Source: JBHGBM01 sp041946965
GTDB lineage: Bacteria; Acidobacteriota; Terriglobia; Bryobacterales; Bryobacteraceae
Direction: 5' to 3'
Length of the DNA: 45,093 bases
NCBI GenBank assembly: GCA_041946965.1
Contig: JBHGBM010000040.1
Location: 1-45,093, forward strand
A model generated the notes under the pieces. That model made no database searches. It saw only the letters and a program-made list of their open reading frames with translations, and had not been told where the DNA came from. Shown in pieces: positions 24,923-33,091 of this stretch (the stretch's first letter is position 1; each line of letters starts with the position of its first letter). A program made the position numbers and the translations under genes.

Positions 24923-27900
24923 ATGGATCCGCGGTTCAGGCTCGTTGCCGCCTGGCTCTCCGCCGCCCTGTGGGCCGCTCTGGCCCAAACGCCTACCGGC
25001 GAGATACGCGGGCGCGTTGTGGATGCGTCTTCAGCCGTGATTGCCGGAGCGAAGGTCGAAGTCACCAATCTCGAAACCAACGTCGTCATCCCCACCACCA
25101 CCAACACCGAAGGCAACTTCCTGGTGCGCAACCTGAATCCGGGCGCCTTCCGGTTGACGGTGGCGCGAGCCGGCTTCAAAACGTACTCGCGCCAGCCGCT
25201 TCAGGTGCGGGTGGGCGATGTGCTGAACCTGGAGGTCCCGCTCGAAGTGGGCGCGGTTTCCGATACCGTCACCGTGACGGCCGAAACTCCCCTGCTCGAA
25301 ACCGCCAACGCCACGGTCGGGCAGGTCGTGGACACCCGGCGCATTCAAGACCTGCCCACGCCCGGCAACAGCGCCATCTATCAACTGCAATTCGTGCCCG
25401 GCGCTTCCACCACCACCGCGGTGACCAACCTGTGGCCGCCGGACGCGCTCGGCAGCGGCAGTTCGACCTCGATCGGCGGCGGCCGTCCCGGCGCCAACGA
25501 GTTCGCCCTTGACGGCACCCCGATGATGACGCGTGCCGGCGGATTCACCTTGAATCCTCCGCAGGAAATGGTGCAGGAGGTGCGGGTGACCACCGCGGCC
25601 TACGACGCCTCGCTCGGGCGCTTCCTGGGCGGCCACGTCAACATGGTGATGCGCAGCGGCACCAACACCCTCCACGGCAGCATGGTTTACCAGAACCTGA
25701 GCCGCGGCATGATCGCCAAGGACCTGTTCACCAGCAACGCCATCAATGATCCCAAGACCGGCCCCGTGACTCCGGAGAAGATCGAGAGGAACTGGCCGCC
25801 CCAGCGCGTCCTGCGTTTGCAGGGCAACATGGGCGGGCCCCTGTACCTCCCCGGCATTTACAACGGCCGCAGCCGCACGTTCTGGACCTTCGGCGGCGAC
25901 GGCGTCGACCGGCAGCGCGCCGCGCGGGCCTCCTACACGGTCCCCACGGCGGAGCAACGGCTGGGCGATTTTTCGGCTTTGCTGAGGCTCGGCTCGCAGT
26001 ACCAGATCTATGATCCGGCCACCATCACACCCATCGCGGGCGGGCGCTACAGCCGCCTGCCGCTGGCGGGCAACCTGGTCCCGGCCAGCCGCATCAATGC
26101 GCTCTCGAAGAAGCTCCTCGAGTATTACCCCCTGCCCAACGCCACTGGCAGCCCCGACGGCACCAACAACTACACGGACCCGAACATGGCGGATTCGCCC
26201 TACAAAGGCTACCTCGGGCGCGTGGATCACACCGTAAACGAACGCCACCGCTTCTTCGTGTCCTTCAACATGGCCTACACCGACCCGCAGAGCGACCGCT
26301 ACTTCCACAACGACGCGACGGGCACCATCCGGGAGCGCCGGCAGCGCGGGCTGACATTCGAACACACCTGGGTTCCCGCGGCATCCACGATTCTCAACTT
26401 CCGCTACGGCTTGAACCGCTTCCGCGATGACACCGCTCCGCCCAGCCTGGGCTTCGACCTGGCCGCCCTGGGAATCAACAGCGCCCTGGTTTCTCGACTC
26501 GATTCGTCTCTCACCACCCTGCCCCAGCTTACGATTACGGGGAACACCGGCATCGGCGGCGGCAGCGGATCGCGTCCCCGTACTACGTATCACAACCTGA
26601 TCGCTCAGGGCACCCACGTCCGCGGCAATCACACCGTGCGCTTCGGGATTGAATCGCGGCTGATGTTCGAAAACAACTGGAGTCTCGGCAACATCTCGCC
26701 CGCCATGCAGTTCACCCAGACCTGGACCCGCGGGCCGCTGGATAATTCCGCCGCGGCGCCCATCGGACAGGGCCTGGCCTCGTTCCTGCTCGGGCTGCCC
26801 ACGGGCGGCTCCATCAGCCGCAACGCCTCCGTGGCGGAAGCCTCCCAGTACTGGGGCCTGTTCGCGCAGGACGACTGGAAGATCGGCCGCCGCCTCACCG
26901 TGAACATCGGCCTGCGCTGGGACTACGATACCCCGACCACGGAGCGCTACAATCGCGCGACCCGCGGCTTCGCCTACGGAACTCCCAGCCCGGTGGAGGC
27001 GGCCGCGCGCGCCAACTACGCGCTGAGCCCCATCCCTGAAATTCCGGCGGCCCAGTTCCGCGTGACCGGCGGCCTGCTGTTTGCCGGCCGGGATGGCGCC
27101 CCGCGCGGCTATGTGGATCCCGACCGCAACAACTTCTCCCCCCGCATCGGCTTCGCATACCAGTTGACGCCCCGGACGGCGTTGCGCGGCGGCTACGGCA
27201 TCTTCTTCTCGCCCTTTGGCTCCGATCAGTTCGACGCCAGCCAACCCGGGTTCAGCCAGACCACGCCGCTGGTGGCGAGCCTCGACAACGGCGTCACCTT
27301 CCGCGCCTCCATGGCCAACCCCTTCCCGGACGGGTTGCTCGAGCCCCAGGGCGCAGCGCAGGGGCTGGCCACCTACCTCGGCCAGGGCATCAGCGTCGTC
27401 AACCCCGGCCTTCACGACGCATATACCCAGCGCTGGGGATTCAACGTCCAGCGGGAACTGCCCGCGCGTTTCCTGGCCGACATCGGATACATGGGCAACC
27501 GCAGCACGGGCCTGGCCGTCTCCCGCGCGTTGAGCGCGCTCCCCAACCACTACCTGAGCACCCGCCCGGTCCGCGACGATGCCACGATCTCCTATCTCAC
27601 CGCGCAGGTGCGAAACCCGTTCGCCACCATCGCGCAGTTTGCCGGCACCGCGCTGCAAAGCACCAACGTGCAGCGCCAGCAGCTCCTCTCGGCCTACCCG
27701 CACTACACCAGCGTCGGCGCCGCCGCCAATGACGGCTACGCGTGGTATCACGCGCTGCAAGCCAGGGTGGAGAGACGCTTCGCGGCGGGATACACGTTGC
27801 AGGCAAGCTACACGTTCTCGAAAAACATGGAGGCGGTCAGCTACCTGAACGGCGGCGATGCGCGTCCCCACGAGGTGGTGGCGGCCATCGATCAGACGCA

Positions 27901-28429
27901 CGTCCTGGCCATGACCGGCGTATACGAGCTCCCCTTCGGCAAGGGCCGGCGTTTCGCCAACTCCAACCGCTGGCTGGATCTCGCCGTCGGCGGCTGGGCC
28001 CTCAACGGCGTGTGGCAGGTGCAGAGCGGACGCCCCCTGGAATGGGGGAACATTCTCTTCACCGGCAACATCAAAGACATTGCGCTGCCGCATTCCCAGC
28101 GGACCCCCAACCGCTGGTTCAACGTGGATGCGGGTTTCAACAGGAACTCCGCCCAGCAACTGGCGAGCAACCTGCGCACGTTCCCCTTGCGCTTGAACGG
28201 CGTGCGGGCGCCCGGCGTCAACATCACCAACCTTTCGCTGTTCAAAGATTTCAAGATCGCCGAACGCGTGCGGCTGCAATTCCGCGCAGAGGCTGTGGAC
28301 GCGCTGAACGAAACGCCTCTCTCGACGCCCAACGTCTCCCCCACCAGCGGGTCGTTCGGGACCATCACCACCGTAGGCGCGGGCAACACCCAGCGGCGCA
28401 TCACGCTCGGCGGGAAGATATCCTGGTAG
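24923..28429 (+). CDS. TonB-dependent receptor-like outer-membrane protein
   Basis: A complete Oar-like receptor of 1168 aa. The signal peptide is FRLVAAWLSAALWAALAQ. The carboxypeptidase-regulatory-like domain at about 25-110 contains GEIRGRVVDASSAVIAGAKV and NFLVRNLNPGAFRLTVARAGF. The plug contains VDTRRIQDLPTPGNSAIYQL, then NEFALDGTPMMTR and VNMVMRSGTNTLHGSMVYQN. The barrel includes GGYGIFFSPFG and ends RRITLGGKISW with a terminal aromatic residue. The ATG at 24923 follows a GGAGG ribosome site (24912-24916) and a near-consensus promoter with an inferred repressor site. It is followed after 5 nt by a secreted propeller gene, repeating the receptor-propeller order seen at 11656-16381. It probably imports the breakdown product of the locus's glycan. 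Confidence 0.95.
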   Translation: MDPRFRLVAAWLSAALWAALAQTPTGEIRGRVVDASSAVIAGAKVEVTNLETNVVIPTTTNTEGNFLVRNLNPGAFRLTVARAGFKTYSRQPLQVRVGDVLNLEVPLEVGAVSDTVTVTAETPLLETANATVGQVVDTRRIQDLPTPGNSAIYQLQFVPGASTTTAVTNLWPPDALGSGSSTSIGGGRPGANEFALDGTPMMTRAGGFTLNPPQEMVQEVRVTTAAYDASLGRFLGGHVNMVMRSGTNTLHGSMVYQNLSRGMIAKDLFTSNAINDPKTGPVTPEKIERNWPPQRVLRLQGNMGGPLYLPGIYNGRSRTFWTFGGDGVDRQRAARASYTVPTAEQRLGDFSALLRLGSQYQIYDPATITPIAGGRYSRLPLAGNLVPASRINALSKKLLEYYPLPNATGSPDGTNNYTDPNMADSPYKGYLGRVDHTVNERHRFFVSFNMAYTDPQSDRYFHNDATGTIRERRQRGLTFEHTWVPAASTILNFRYGLNRFRDDTAPPSLGFDLAALGINSALVSRLDSSLTTLPQLTITGNTGIGGGSGSRPRTTYHNLIAQGTHVRGNHTVRFGIESRLMFENNWSLGNISPAMQFTQTWTRGPLDNSAAAPIGQGLASFLLGLPTGGSISRNASVAEASQYWGLFAQDDWKIGRRLTVNIGLRWDYDTPTTERYNRATRGFAYGTPSPVEAAARANYALSPIPEIPAAQFRVTGGLLFAGRDGAPRGYVDPDRNNFSPRIGFAYQLTPRTALRGGYGIFFSPFGSDQFDASQPGFSQTTPLVASLDNGVTFRASMANPFPDGLLEPQGAAQGLATYLGQGISVVNPGLHDAYTQRWGFNVQRELPARFLADIGYMGNRSTGLAVSRALSALPNHYLSTRPVRDDATISYLTAQVRNPFATIAQFAGTALQSTNVQRQQLLSAYPHYTSVGAAANDGYAWYHALQARVERRFAAGYTLQASYTFSKNMEAVSYLNGGDARPHEVVAAIDQTHVLAMTGVYELPFGKGRRFANSNRWLDLAVGGWALNGVWQVQSGRPLEWGNILFTGNIKDIALPHSQRTPNRWFNVDAGFNRNSAQQLASNLRTFPLRLNGVRAPGVNITNLSLFKDFKIAERVRLQFRAEAVDALNETPLSTPNVSPTSGSFGTITTVGAGNTQRRITLGGKISW

Positions 28430-28434
28430 CCGCC

Positions 28435-29427
28435 ATGCCCGTGATCGCATTGCTGCTGCTGGCCGCCCCGCAGCTCGAGGTGATATCCGTGCGCCGCATC
28501 TGGGACCAGGCGCCCCACAGCGCGTTCGGCGACATCATCCGCTTCCGTGACCGCTGGTTCTGCGTCTTCCGGGAGGGCCGCCGGCATGTCGCCAGGCCGG
28601 GAGAGGAGGACGACGGCAAGTTGCGCGTGATCGCCTCTCGCGATGGCGAGGCCTGGAAGGCCGCAGCGCGGATCGCGGAAAAAGGAATCGACCTGCGTGA
28701 TCCGCACTTCTCCATCACCGCGGACGGCCGGCTCATGATCGTGGCGGGCGGCTCGGAATACCCCGCGGGACGCTACGCGGGGCGGCAGCCGCGCGTCATG
28801 TTTTCGGGCGACGGCTCCCGCTGGACCGCCCCGCGCAGAATCCTCGAACCCGGCCACTGGCTCTGGCGCGTGACATGGCACGGCGGCCGCGCCTACGGCG
28901 TCTCCAAGTACGGATCGCCATCCAAAGAGATGCCCGCGAATCCCCGCCGCGTCAGGTTGGTGACCAGCGTGGACGGCCTGGCCTGGGACAGCGTCGCCGA
29001 ACTGAACGTGCCCGGGGGAGATGAAACCACCCTGCGCTTCCTGCCCGACGGCCGCATGGCCGCGCTCATGCGCCGGGTTTGGGACGACGGCGACCTGGCC
29101 ATGATCGGGCTGAGCGCGCCGCCGTTCCAACAATGGCAGTGGAGCAAGACGGCCCACTACATCGGCGGGCCGAACTTCATCGTGCTTCCCTCCGGCGCCA
29201 TGATCGCCGGCGGCCGCGTGTTTCCGGGCGGCGACCGCAGGACGCCCCGGACCGCGCTGGGACCGTTGAGTTACACCGCCTGGGAACCGTCACTGACCCT
29301 GCCGAGCGCCGGCGATTCGAGTTACCCGGGCTTCGCATGGCATCGGGGGATGTTATGGGTCATGTATTACTCCTCGCACGAAGGAAAGACCGCCGTTTAC
29401 CTGGCGAAACTGCGTGTCGAGGAGTAA
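28435..29427 (+). CDS. sialidase-like (BNR) beta-propeller protein, paralogue of 17601-18590
   Basis: A 330-aa propeller. The short N-terminal hydrophobic stretch (MPVIALLLLAAPQLEV) looks like a brief signal peptide without a strong positive start. Blades include RIWDQAPHSAFGDIIRFRD, RWFCVFREG, LRVIASRDGEAWKAA, FSITADGRLMIVAGG, RVMFSGDGSRWTAP and YYSSHEGKTAVYLAKL. Identity to the 17601-18590 product is obvious by eye across the full length, so the two arose by duplication. It lies 5 nt after the receptor stop with no separate ribosome site, so it is translationally coupled. Its own 3' end overlaps the next gene by 14 nt. Catalytic function, as for its paralogue, is unproven: hydrolase, lyase or binding protein. 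Confidence 0.87.
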   Translation: MPVIALLLLAAPQLEVISVRRIWDQAPHSAFGDIIRFRDRWFCVFREGRRHVARPGEEDDGKLRVIASRDGEAWKAAARIAEKGIDLRDPHFSITADGRLMIVAGGSEYPAGRYAGRQPRVMFSGDGSRWTAPRRILEPGHWLWRVTWHGGRAYGVSKYGSPSKEMPANPRRVRLVTSVDGLAWDSVAELNVPGGDETTLRFLPDGRMAALMRRVWDDGDLAMIGLSAPPFQQWQWSKTAHYIGGPNFIVLPSGAMIAGGRVFPGGDRRTPRTALGPLSYTAWEPSLTLPSAGDSSYPGFAWHRGMLWVMYYSSHEGKTAVYLAKLRVEE

Positions 29428-30187
29428 GTCGATCATCAACCGAAGGCAGTTCCTCTATGCCGCCGCGGGGGCCCGGGCGCGCGCCTGGACCGCCTGGCGG
29501 ACCATGGAGATGCCGGACGAACCGAAATACCTCAGTTCCGGCGCCGGTTGCCCGCAGCGCGTGGACCTGGAGAACGGCGAGATTCTGCTGTCCCTGTACT
29601 TCAGCGACGGTATGGCGCCATCCGCCGGCACGGTGGCGCGCTGCGCTTTCGACGGGCGCACCCTGCGGTTCCTCGAGCACGGCGACGAATTGAGAACCGG
29701 CATCGCCAGGGGCTACGGCGAGCCGTCGCTCACCCGCTTCCAGGGGCGCTTCTATCTGACCCTTCGCAACGATGTCCGCGGTTACGTAACATCAGGCTCC
29801 GACGGTTTGCACTTCGACACGGACGACGGCTCCGAACTGCGCAACTACAACACGCAGCAGCACTGGGTGACACACAGCGACGCGCTGTATCTGGTCTACA
29901 CCCGCCGCGGCGCCGGCAACGATCACGTCTTCGGCCACCGCGCGCCGTTATTCATGGGCCGCGGGGACCCCAAGCGGCTGTGCGTGATCCGCGCCACGGA
30001 ACGCATTTTGGCGCCGCAGCGCGGAGCCCGCCTGGGCAACTTCGGGGTGGTCAACGTGACCCGCGACGAAACCTGGGTTACCGTCGCCGAATGGATGCAG
30101 CCGCGTGGGTGCGAAAAGTACGGCAGCGATAACAGCGTCTTCGTGGCCCGAATCCACTGGCGGCGGCCGAACCGCCTGGTGTCCTGA
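29414..30187 (+). CDS. sialidase-family propeller protein, short form with Tat-like start
   Basis: A 257-aa protein starting with GTG at 29414, overlapping the previous gene by 14 nt. The N-terminus has a twin-arginine-like motif (INRRQFLYAAAGARA), but the hydrophobic part is broken by Arg residues, so export is uncertain. The body carries family-typical segments: GAGCPQRVDLENGEILLSLYF, YGEPSLTRFQGRFYLTLRND, YVTSGSDGLHFD, NTQQHWVTHSDALYLVYTRRG, GNFGVVNVTRDETWVTVAEW. Related propellers I know are nearer 400 residues and begin with one or two more blades, so this copy looks N-terminally shortened. It may still fold with its neighbour, or may be decaying. It ends the receptor operon; the convergent radical SAM gene stops 22 nt beyond. 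Confidence 0.75.
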   Translation: MSRSKSIINRRQFLYAAAGARARAWTAWRTMEMPDEPKYLSSGAGCPQRVDLENGEILLSLYFSDGMAPSAGTVARCAFDGRTLRFLEHGDELRTGIARGYGEPSLTRFQGRFYLTLRNDVRGYVTSGSDGLHFDTDDGSELRNYNTQQHWVTHSDALYLVYTRRGAGNDHVFGHRAPLFMGRGDPKRLCVIRATERILAPQRGARLGNFGVVNVTRDETWVTVAEWMQPRGCEKYGSDNSVFVARIHWRRPNRLVS

Positions 30188-30209
30188 CCGGCGCGGGGCT
30201 CGGGCGCTG

Positions 30210-31673
30210 CTACCCGGTCCTGCCGATGGCCTCGAAATCCCCGTCTGCCCGCGCGGCCATGCAGTCCCACAGTTCCTGGTTGCGGGCGCAGCCCGGGTCG
30301 CCCGCGCGAATGTCATCCAGATAAGCGAAAGACCGCGCGCGGCAACCGCCGCAATAAGCGCGGTCCACGCACACGGCGCAGTGGTCGCCGCGGTCGTCGC
30401 GATCGGACAACACTCCAAAAAGCGGGCATTCCCAGATATCCGCGAAGGACTGCTGCCTCAGGTTGCCAACCTTCAATGAGGAGATGTAAACGCACGGTGT
30501 GATGTCGCCGTTCGGTTGAATCGCGCAGTAGCACCGGCCCGCGCCGCAGCCCCCGATATAGCGGGAGAGAACCATGGTCTGCGGTCCCCGCCCGGTGCCG
30601 GCATGTCCGGTGGCGAAAATGCCATCGGCGGGCGCATAGGCCACGCAGGAGCGGCCAAACTGAGGCGCCGTCGAGATGATCGTGATCCTGCCTTCCTGCA
30701 AGTGCCCCACCAGCTTCCGCATCAGCCATTCCCTTTGCGCGGGCGTCAGGTCCGCGTCCGCCATGCCGCCGCCGCGCCCGACAGGAATGAAGTTGAAGTG
30801 CGAGAAGGTCCGGCAGCCGAGCGCGATGGCGAACTCCACCACTTCATCCACGCTCTTCACCGTCCGCCTGGTGAAACAGGTGGCCAACCCCGTGCGCATG
30901 CCGCCCGCCACCGAGTTCCGGATCCCCTCCACGGACCGCCGCCACGCCCCCGGCTGTCCGCGAAAGCCGTCATGCTCTTCCGGCACGACGCTATCTACGC
31001 TCACCTCCACGTACTTGACGCCGGCGGCAATCAGTCGCGCCACCGTCTCCCTGGTCAGCAGCGTGCCGTTGGTCGCCAGCGTGACGTGAATCCGGCGCTC
31101 CCGGGCCCGCTCCAGTACCGGCCAGAGGTCCCTGGAGACCAGCGGCTCGCCTCCGGCAATCGCCAGGAACGGCACCCCCGCGGCGCCCATCTGGTCCACC
31201 GCGTCGAGCTTTTCCTCGAGCGTCAGCTCACCGGCCGCCCGCGCCGCTGTCGCGTTCTGATAACAATGGACGCATCGCAGGTTGCACGCCTGGGTGATGT
31301 TCCAGACAACCATCAGCGGAGCGGCGAACCGCTGCGGCGCGCTCAAGCCGTAGCGGGCGATGCTGCGTCCCGTCAGCGCGAGCGCGCGGACCGTGGGCTG
31401 GTGGTGAAACAGCTTCCTGGTCATGAGCTCCCGTTCCAGATGCGCACGCCGCAGCGCGTAGTCGATAAGGGCTTCCGAAACGCGCCATCTCAGGCGCCGC
31501 GCGTCCGCCAGGCCCGGGTTATTGTAATGCTCACACACCCGCTCGAAGAAACAAGCGCCCGTGTGGTCCGGCCGTGTGATGGCGCCGAGAAAGCGCCTGG
31601 TGAGCGGCCGCGCCAGGATGTCCTCCAACATGTGGCGAGCGGCCGGCTGGTTCCTGGTCAATTCAGTCTCCAT
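30210..31673 (-). CDS. radical SAM/SPASM-domain protein
   Basis: A 487-aa iron-sulfur enzyme that cleaves S-adenosylmethionine to a radical. The cluster motif CxxxCxxC is CNLRCVHC (Cys130, Cys134, Cys137), after VVWNITQA; the Gly-rich SAM motif is LAIAGGEPL. A C-terminal SPASM region holds extra Cys: GGCGAGRCYC, ITPCVYISSLKVGNLRQQSF, then CAVCVDRAYCGGCRAR, enough for auxiliary clusters. Residues 1-118 form a helical N-terminal extension (MLEDILARPLTRRFL, then VSEALIDYALRRAHLE). The SPASM group modifies peptides or proteins or makes cofactors; I cannot assign which. I chose ATG 31673; a GTG at 31709 with an AAGGG upstream is possible. A 21-nt hairpin (31687-31707) lies just before the ATG. Confidence 0.88.
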   Translation of the reverse strand: METELTRNQPAARHMLEDILARPLTRRFLGAITRPDHTGACFFERVCEHYNNPGLADARRLRWRVSEALIDYALRRAHLERELMTRKLFHHQPTVRALALTGRSIARYGLSAPQRFAAPLMVVWNITQACNLRCVHCYQNATAARAAGELTLEEKLDAVDQMGAAGVPFLAIAGGEPLVSRDLWPVLERARERRIHVTLATNGTLLTRETVARLIAAGVKYVEVSVDSVVPEEHDGFRGQPGAWRRSVEGIRNSVAGGMRTGLATCFTRRTVKSVDEVVEFAIALGCRTFSHFNFIPVGRGGGMADADLTPAQREWLMRKLVGHLQEGRITIISTAPQFGRSCVAYAPADGIFATGHAGTGRGPQTMVLSRYIGGCGAGRCYCAIQPNGDITPCVYISSLKVGNLRQQSFADIWECPLFGVLSDRDDRGDHCAVCVDRAYCGGCRARSFAYLDDIRAGDPGCARNQELWDCMAARADGDFEAIGRTG

Positions 31674-31686
31674 GGCTGTCGCAGGC

Positions 31687-31707
31687 GTACGGCGCACGGC
31701 ACCGTAC
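31687..31707 (-). promoter_or_regulatory. hairpin ahead of the radical SAM start
   Basis: GTACGG and CCGTAC (6 bp, 9-nt loop) lie 14 nt before the ATG at 31673 and could hide the initiation region. No ligand class is recognised. Confidence 0.3.
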
Positions 31708-31856
31708 ACAACCCTTGCTCTGTTGCCATAGTCGCAAAACAGCGGTCGCCCTGGCTCTCCGGGTGACGCCCCCGCGCTGCCGTTTTTGTGAGGCGGAACA
31801 CAAGTCCGGCGCCCGTCCGCTGCACTTGTCCGACGCCGCAGTCTCTTCGGAGCGCC

Positions 31857-32021
31857 CTACCCCGCCGGCCCGATTTTCTTCCGCAGGTCGCCGATTTCGG
31901 TGGTCAGCTTCTCCTTCAGCTTGCCGTGCTCCGTGGAGAGCTTCTCGATCTTCTCGTCGCGCTTCTTCAGATCCTGAACCTTGACCGCCGCCTTCTCGAG
32001 CGCCTCGAGCCTGTGCTGCAA
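31857..32021 (-). CDS. possible small Lys/Glu-rich coiled-coil protein
   Basis: A 54-codon frame from TTG 32021 to TAG 31857. It is made almost wholly of charged residues with Leu/Val/Ile at heptad spacing: LEALEKAAVKVQDLKKRDEK, then IEKLSTEHGKLKEKLTTEIG and DLRKKIGPAG. Such composition is unlikely as chance in this GC-rich DNA, and third codon positions are mostly G or C. An AAGGGG sequence lies about 9 nt before the TTG. An in-frame stop lies just upstream, so no longer form exists. It sits alone in the gap between the divergent radical SAM and CDF genes, on the radical SAM strand. Function unknown. It could be a remnant of a longer coiled-coil protein. Confidence 0.45.
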   Translation of the reverse strand: MQHRLEALEKAAVKVQDLKKRDEKIEKLSTEHGKLKEKLTTEIGDLRKKIGPAG

Positions 32022-32063
32022 TTTCTGAGCCCCTTCGGGCTAAACTGAAAACTTGGAGGCTGG

Positions 32064-32987
32064 GTGCACGCGCACTCCCACAGTCAAATCCCGGCAACCG
32101 GCCGTGTCCTGAGATGGTCGCTGGTGGCGACCGTGGCGTTCGTGGCGGTGGAGTTCATCGCGGGCCTGGAGGCGCGCAGCCTGGCGCTGCTCTCCGACGC
32201 GGGGCACAACCTGACCGACGCCCTGGCGTTGCTGCTGGCCTGGTTCGCCTACAACCTGGAATCGCGGCCCGCCGATGAAGTAAAGACCTACGGTTACCGC
32301 CGTGCGGGCGTGCTGGCGGCCTCCGTCAACGCGCTCACGCTGGTCGCCCTCTCGGCGTGGATTTTTTACGAAAGCTGGCACAGGCTGCGCAGTCCGGAGC
32401 CGGTGAAGGAAACCATCATGATCACCGTGGCCGCGCTCGGGCTGGTGGTGAACACCGGGATCATGTGGGGACTGCGGCGGGCTCGCCGGAGCGATATCAA
32501 CGTCCGCAGCGCGTTCGTCCACATGATGGGCGACGCGCTCGGATCGGTCGCCATCATCATCGGTTCTGTGGTGATCCGGCACACCGGGTGGGACCGCATG
32601 GACCCGATACTCTCCATCATCATCGGCGGGCTGATCGTGTGGAGCGCCTGGGACATCATCAAGGAGTCGCTCAACGTTCTGCTCGAGGGCCTGCCGCGGG
32701 GGCTGAATTTCGCCGAGGTGGCGGCGGCTATCCGGGGGGTTTCCGGCGTGCTGGACGTGCACGACCTGCACATCTGGAGCCTGGGGTCGAGCACTCACGC
32801 CCTGAGCTGCCACGTGCTGATCGAGGATGTGCCGCCGTCGGCGAGCAACCGCATCCTCAAATGCATGAATCAACTGCTGGCGGAACGTTTCGGCATCCGT
32901 CACACCACGGTGCAGTTCGAGCACGTGGGCTGCCCGGTTTCGGAGAACGGCTGCATCCTTCCCGCCGGCCCCGGGCAGCAGCACTGA
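32064..32987 (+). CDS. cation diffusion facilitator, zinc/cadmium/cobalt exporter (CzcD-like)
   Basis: An inner-membrane metal/proton antiporter of 307 aa with six predicted membrane segments. The His-rich N-terminus MHAHSHS is typical of zinc CDF proteins. The transport site is formed by SDAGHNLTD (Asp45, His48, Asp52) in helix 2 and HMMGDALGS (His153, Asp157) in helix 5, the HD-HD pattern associated with zinc and cadmium. A cytoplasmic C-terminal domain follows (VLDVHDLHIWSLGSSTHALSCHV, VQFEHVGCPV). The start is GTG at 32064 after a TTGGAGG ribosome site. The gene stands alone; a large imperfect palindrome follows between it and the convergent next gene. Confidence 0.94.
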   Translation: MHAHSHSQIPATGRVLRWSLVATVAFVAVEFIAGLEARSLALLSDAGHNLTDALALLLAWFAYNLESRPADEVKTYGYRRAGVLAASVNALTLVALSAWIFYESWHRLRSPEPVKETIMITVAALGLVVNTGIMWGLRRARRSDINVRSAFVHMMGDALGSVAIIIGSVVIRHTGWDRMDPILSIIIGGLIVWSAWDIIKESLNVLLEGLPRGLNFAEVAAAIRGVSGVLDVHDLHIWSLGSSTHALSCHVLIEDVPPSASNRILKCMNQLLAERFGIRHTTVQFEHVGCPVSENGCILPAGPGQQH

Positions 32988-33017
32988 GCGATGTGTGTTC
33001 CCGTGTTCCAGCCACCG

Positions 33018-33090
33018 CTCCCTGGCAGTCGCGGCTCGGCAACGCGCTCCAGATCAATGACATGCGTACCGAGCCGCGACCGCGAGGGAG
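33018..33090. repeat. large imperfect palindrome, possible dispersed intergenic repeat
   Basis: A left arm at 33018-33039 (begins CTCCCTGGC, ends CGGCTCGG) and a right arm at 33069-33090 (begins CCGAGCCG, ends GAGGGAG) pair at 20 of 22 positions around a 29-nt loop. It fills the gap between the convergent CDF gene and the 33092 gene. There is no T-run, so it looks less like a simple terminator and more like a REP-type dispersed element; I recall similar GAGCCGCGACCG-type palindromes in Solibacter-like genomes. Confidence 0.7.
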
Positions 33091-33091
33091 T

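Noticed and set aside
25031..28450. 1139-codon minus-strand open frame
   Set aside because: Antisense to the second receptor, with no signal peptide or motifs.
30210..31673. Assignment as sulfatase-maturing enzyme
   Set aside because: The N-terminal extension and distance from the sulfatases give no support beyond the general SPASM class.
31674..31743. 23-codon ATG frame overlapping the radical SAM start as a leader peptide
   Set aside because: No ribosome site and no codon pattern suggesting regulation; such short frames are expected by chance.
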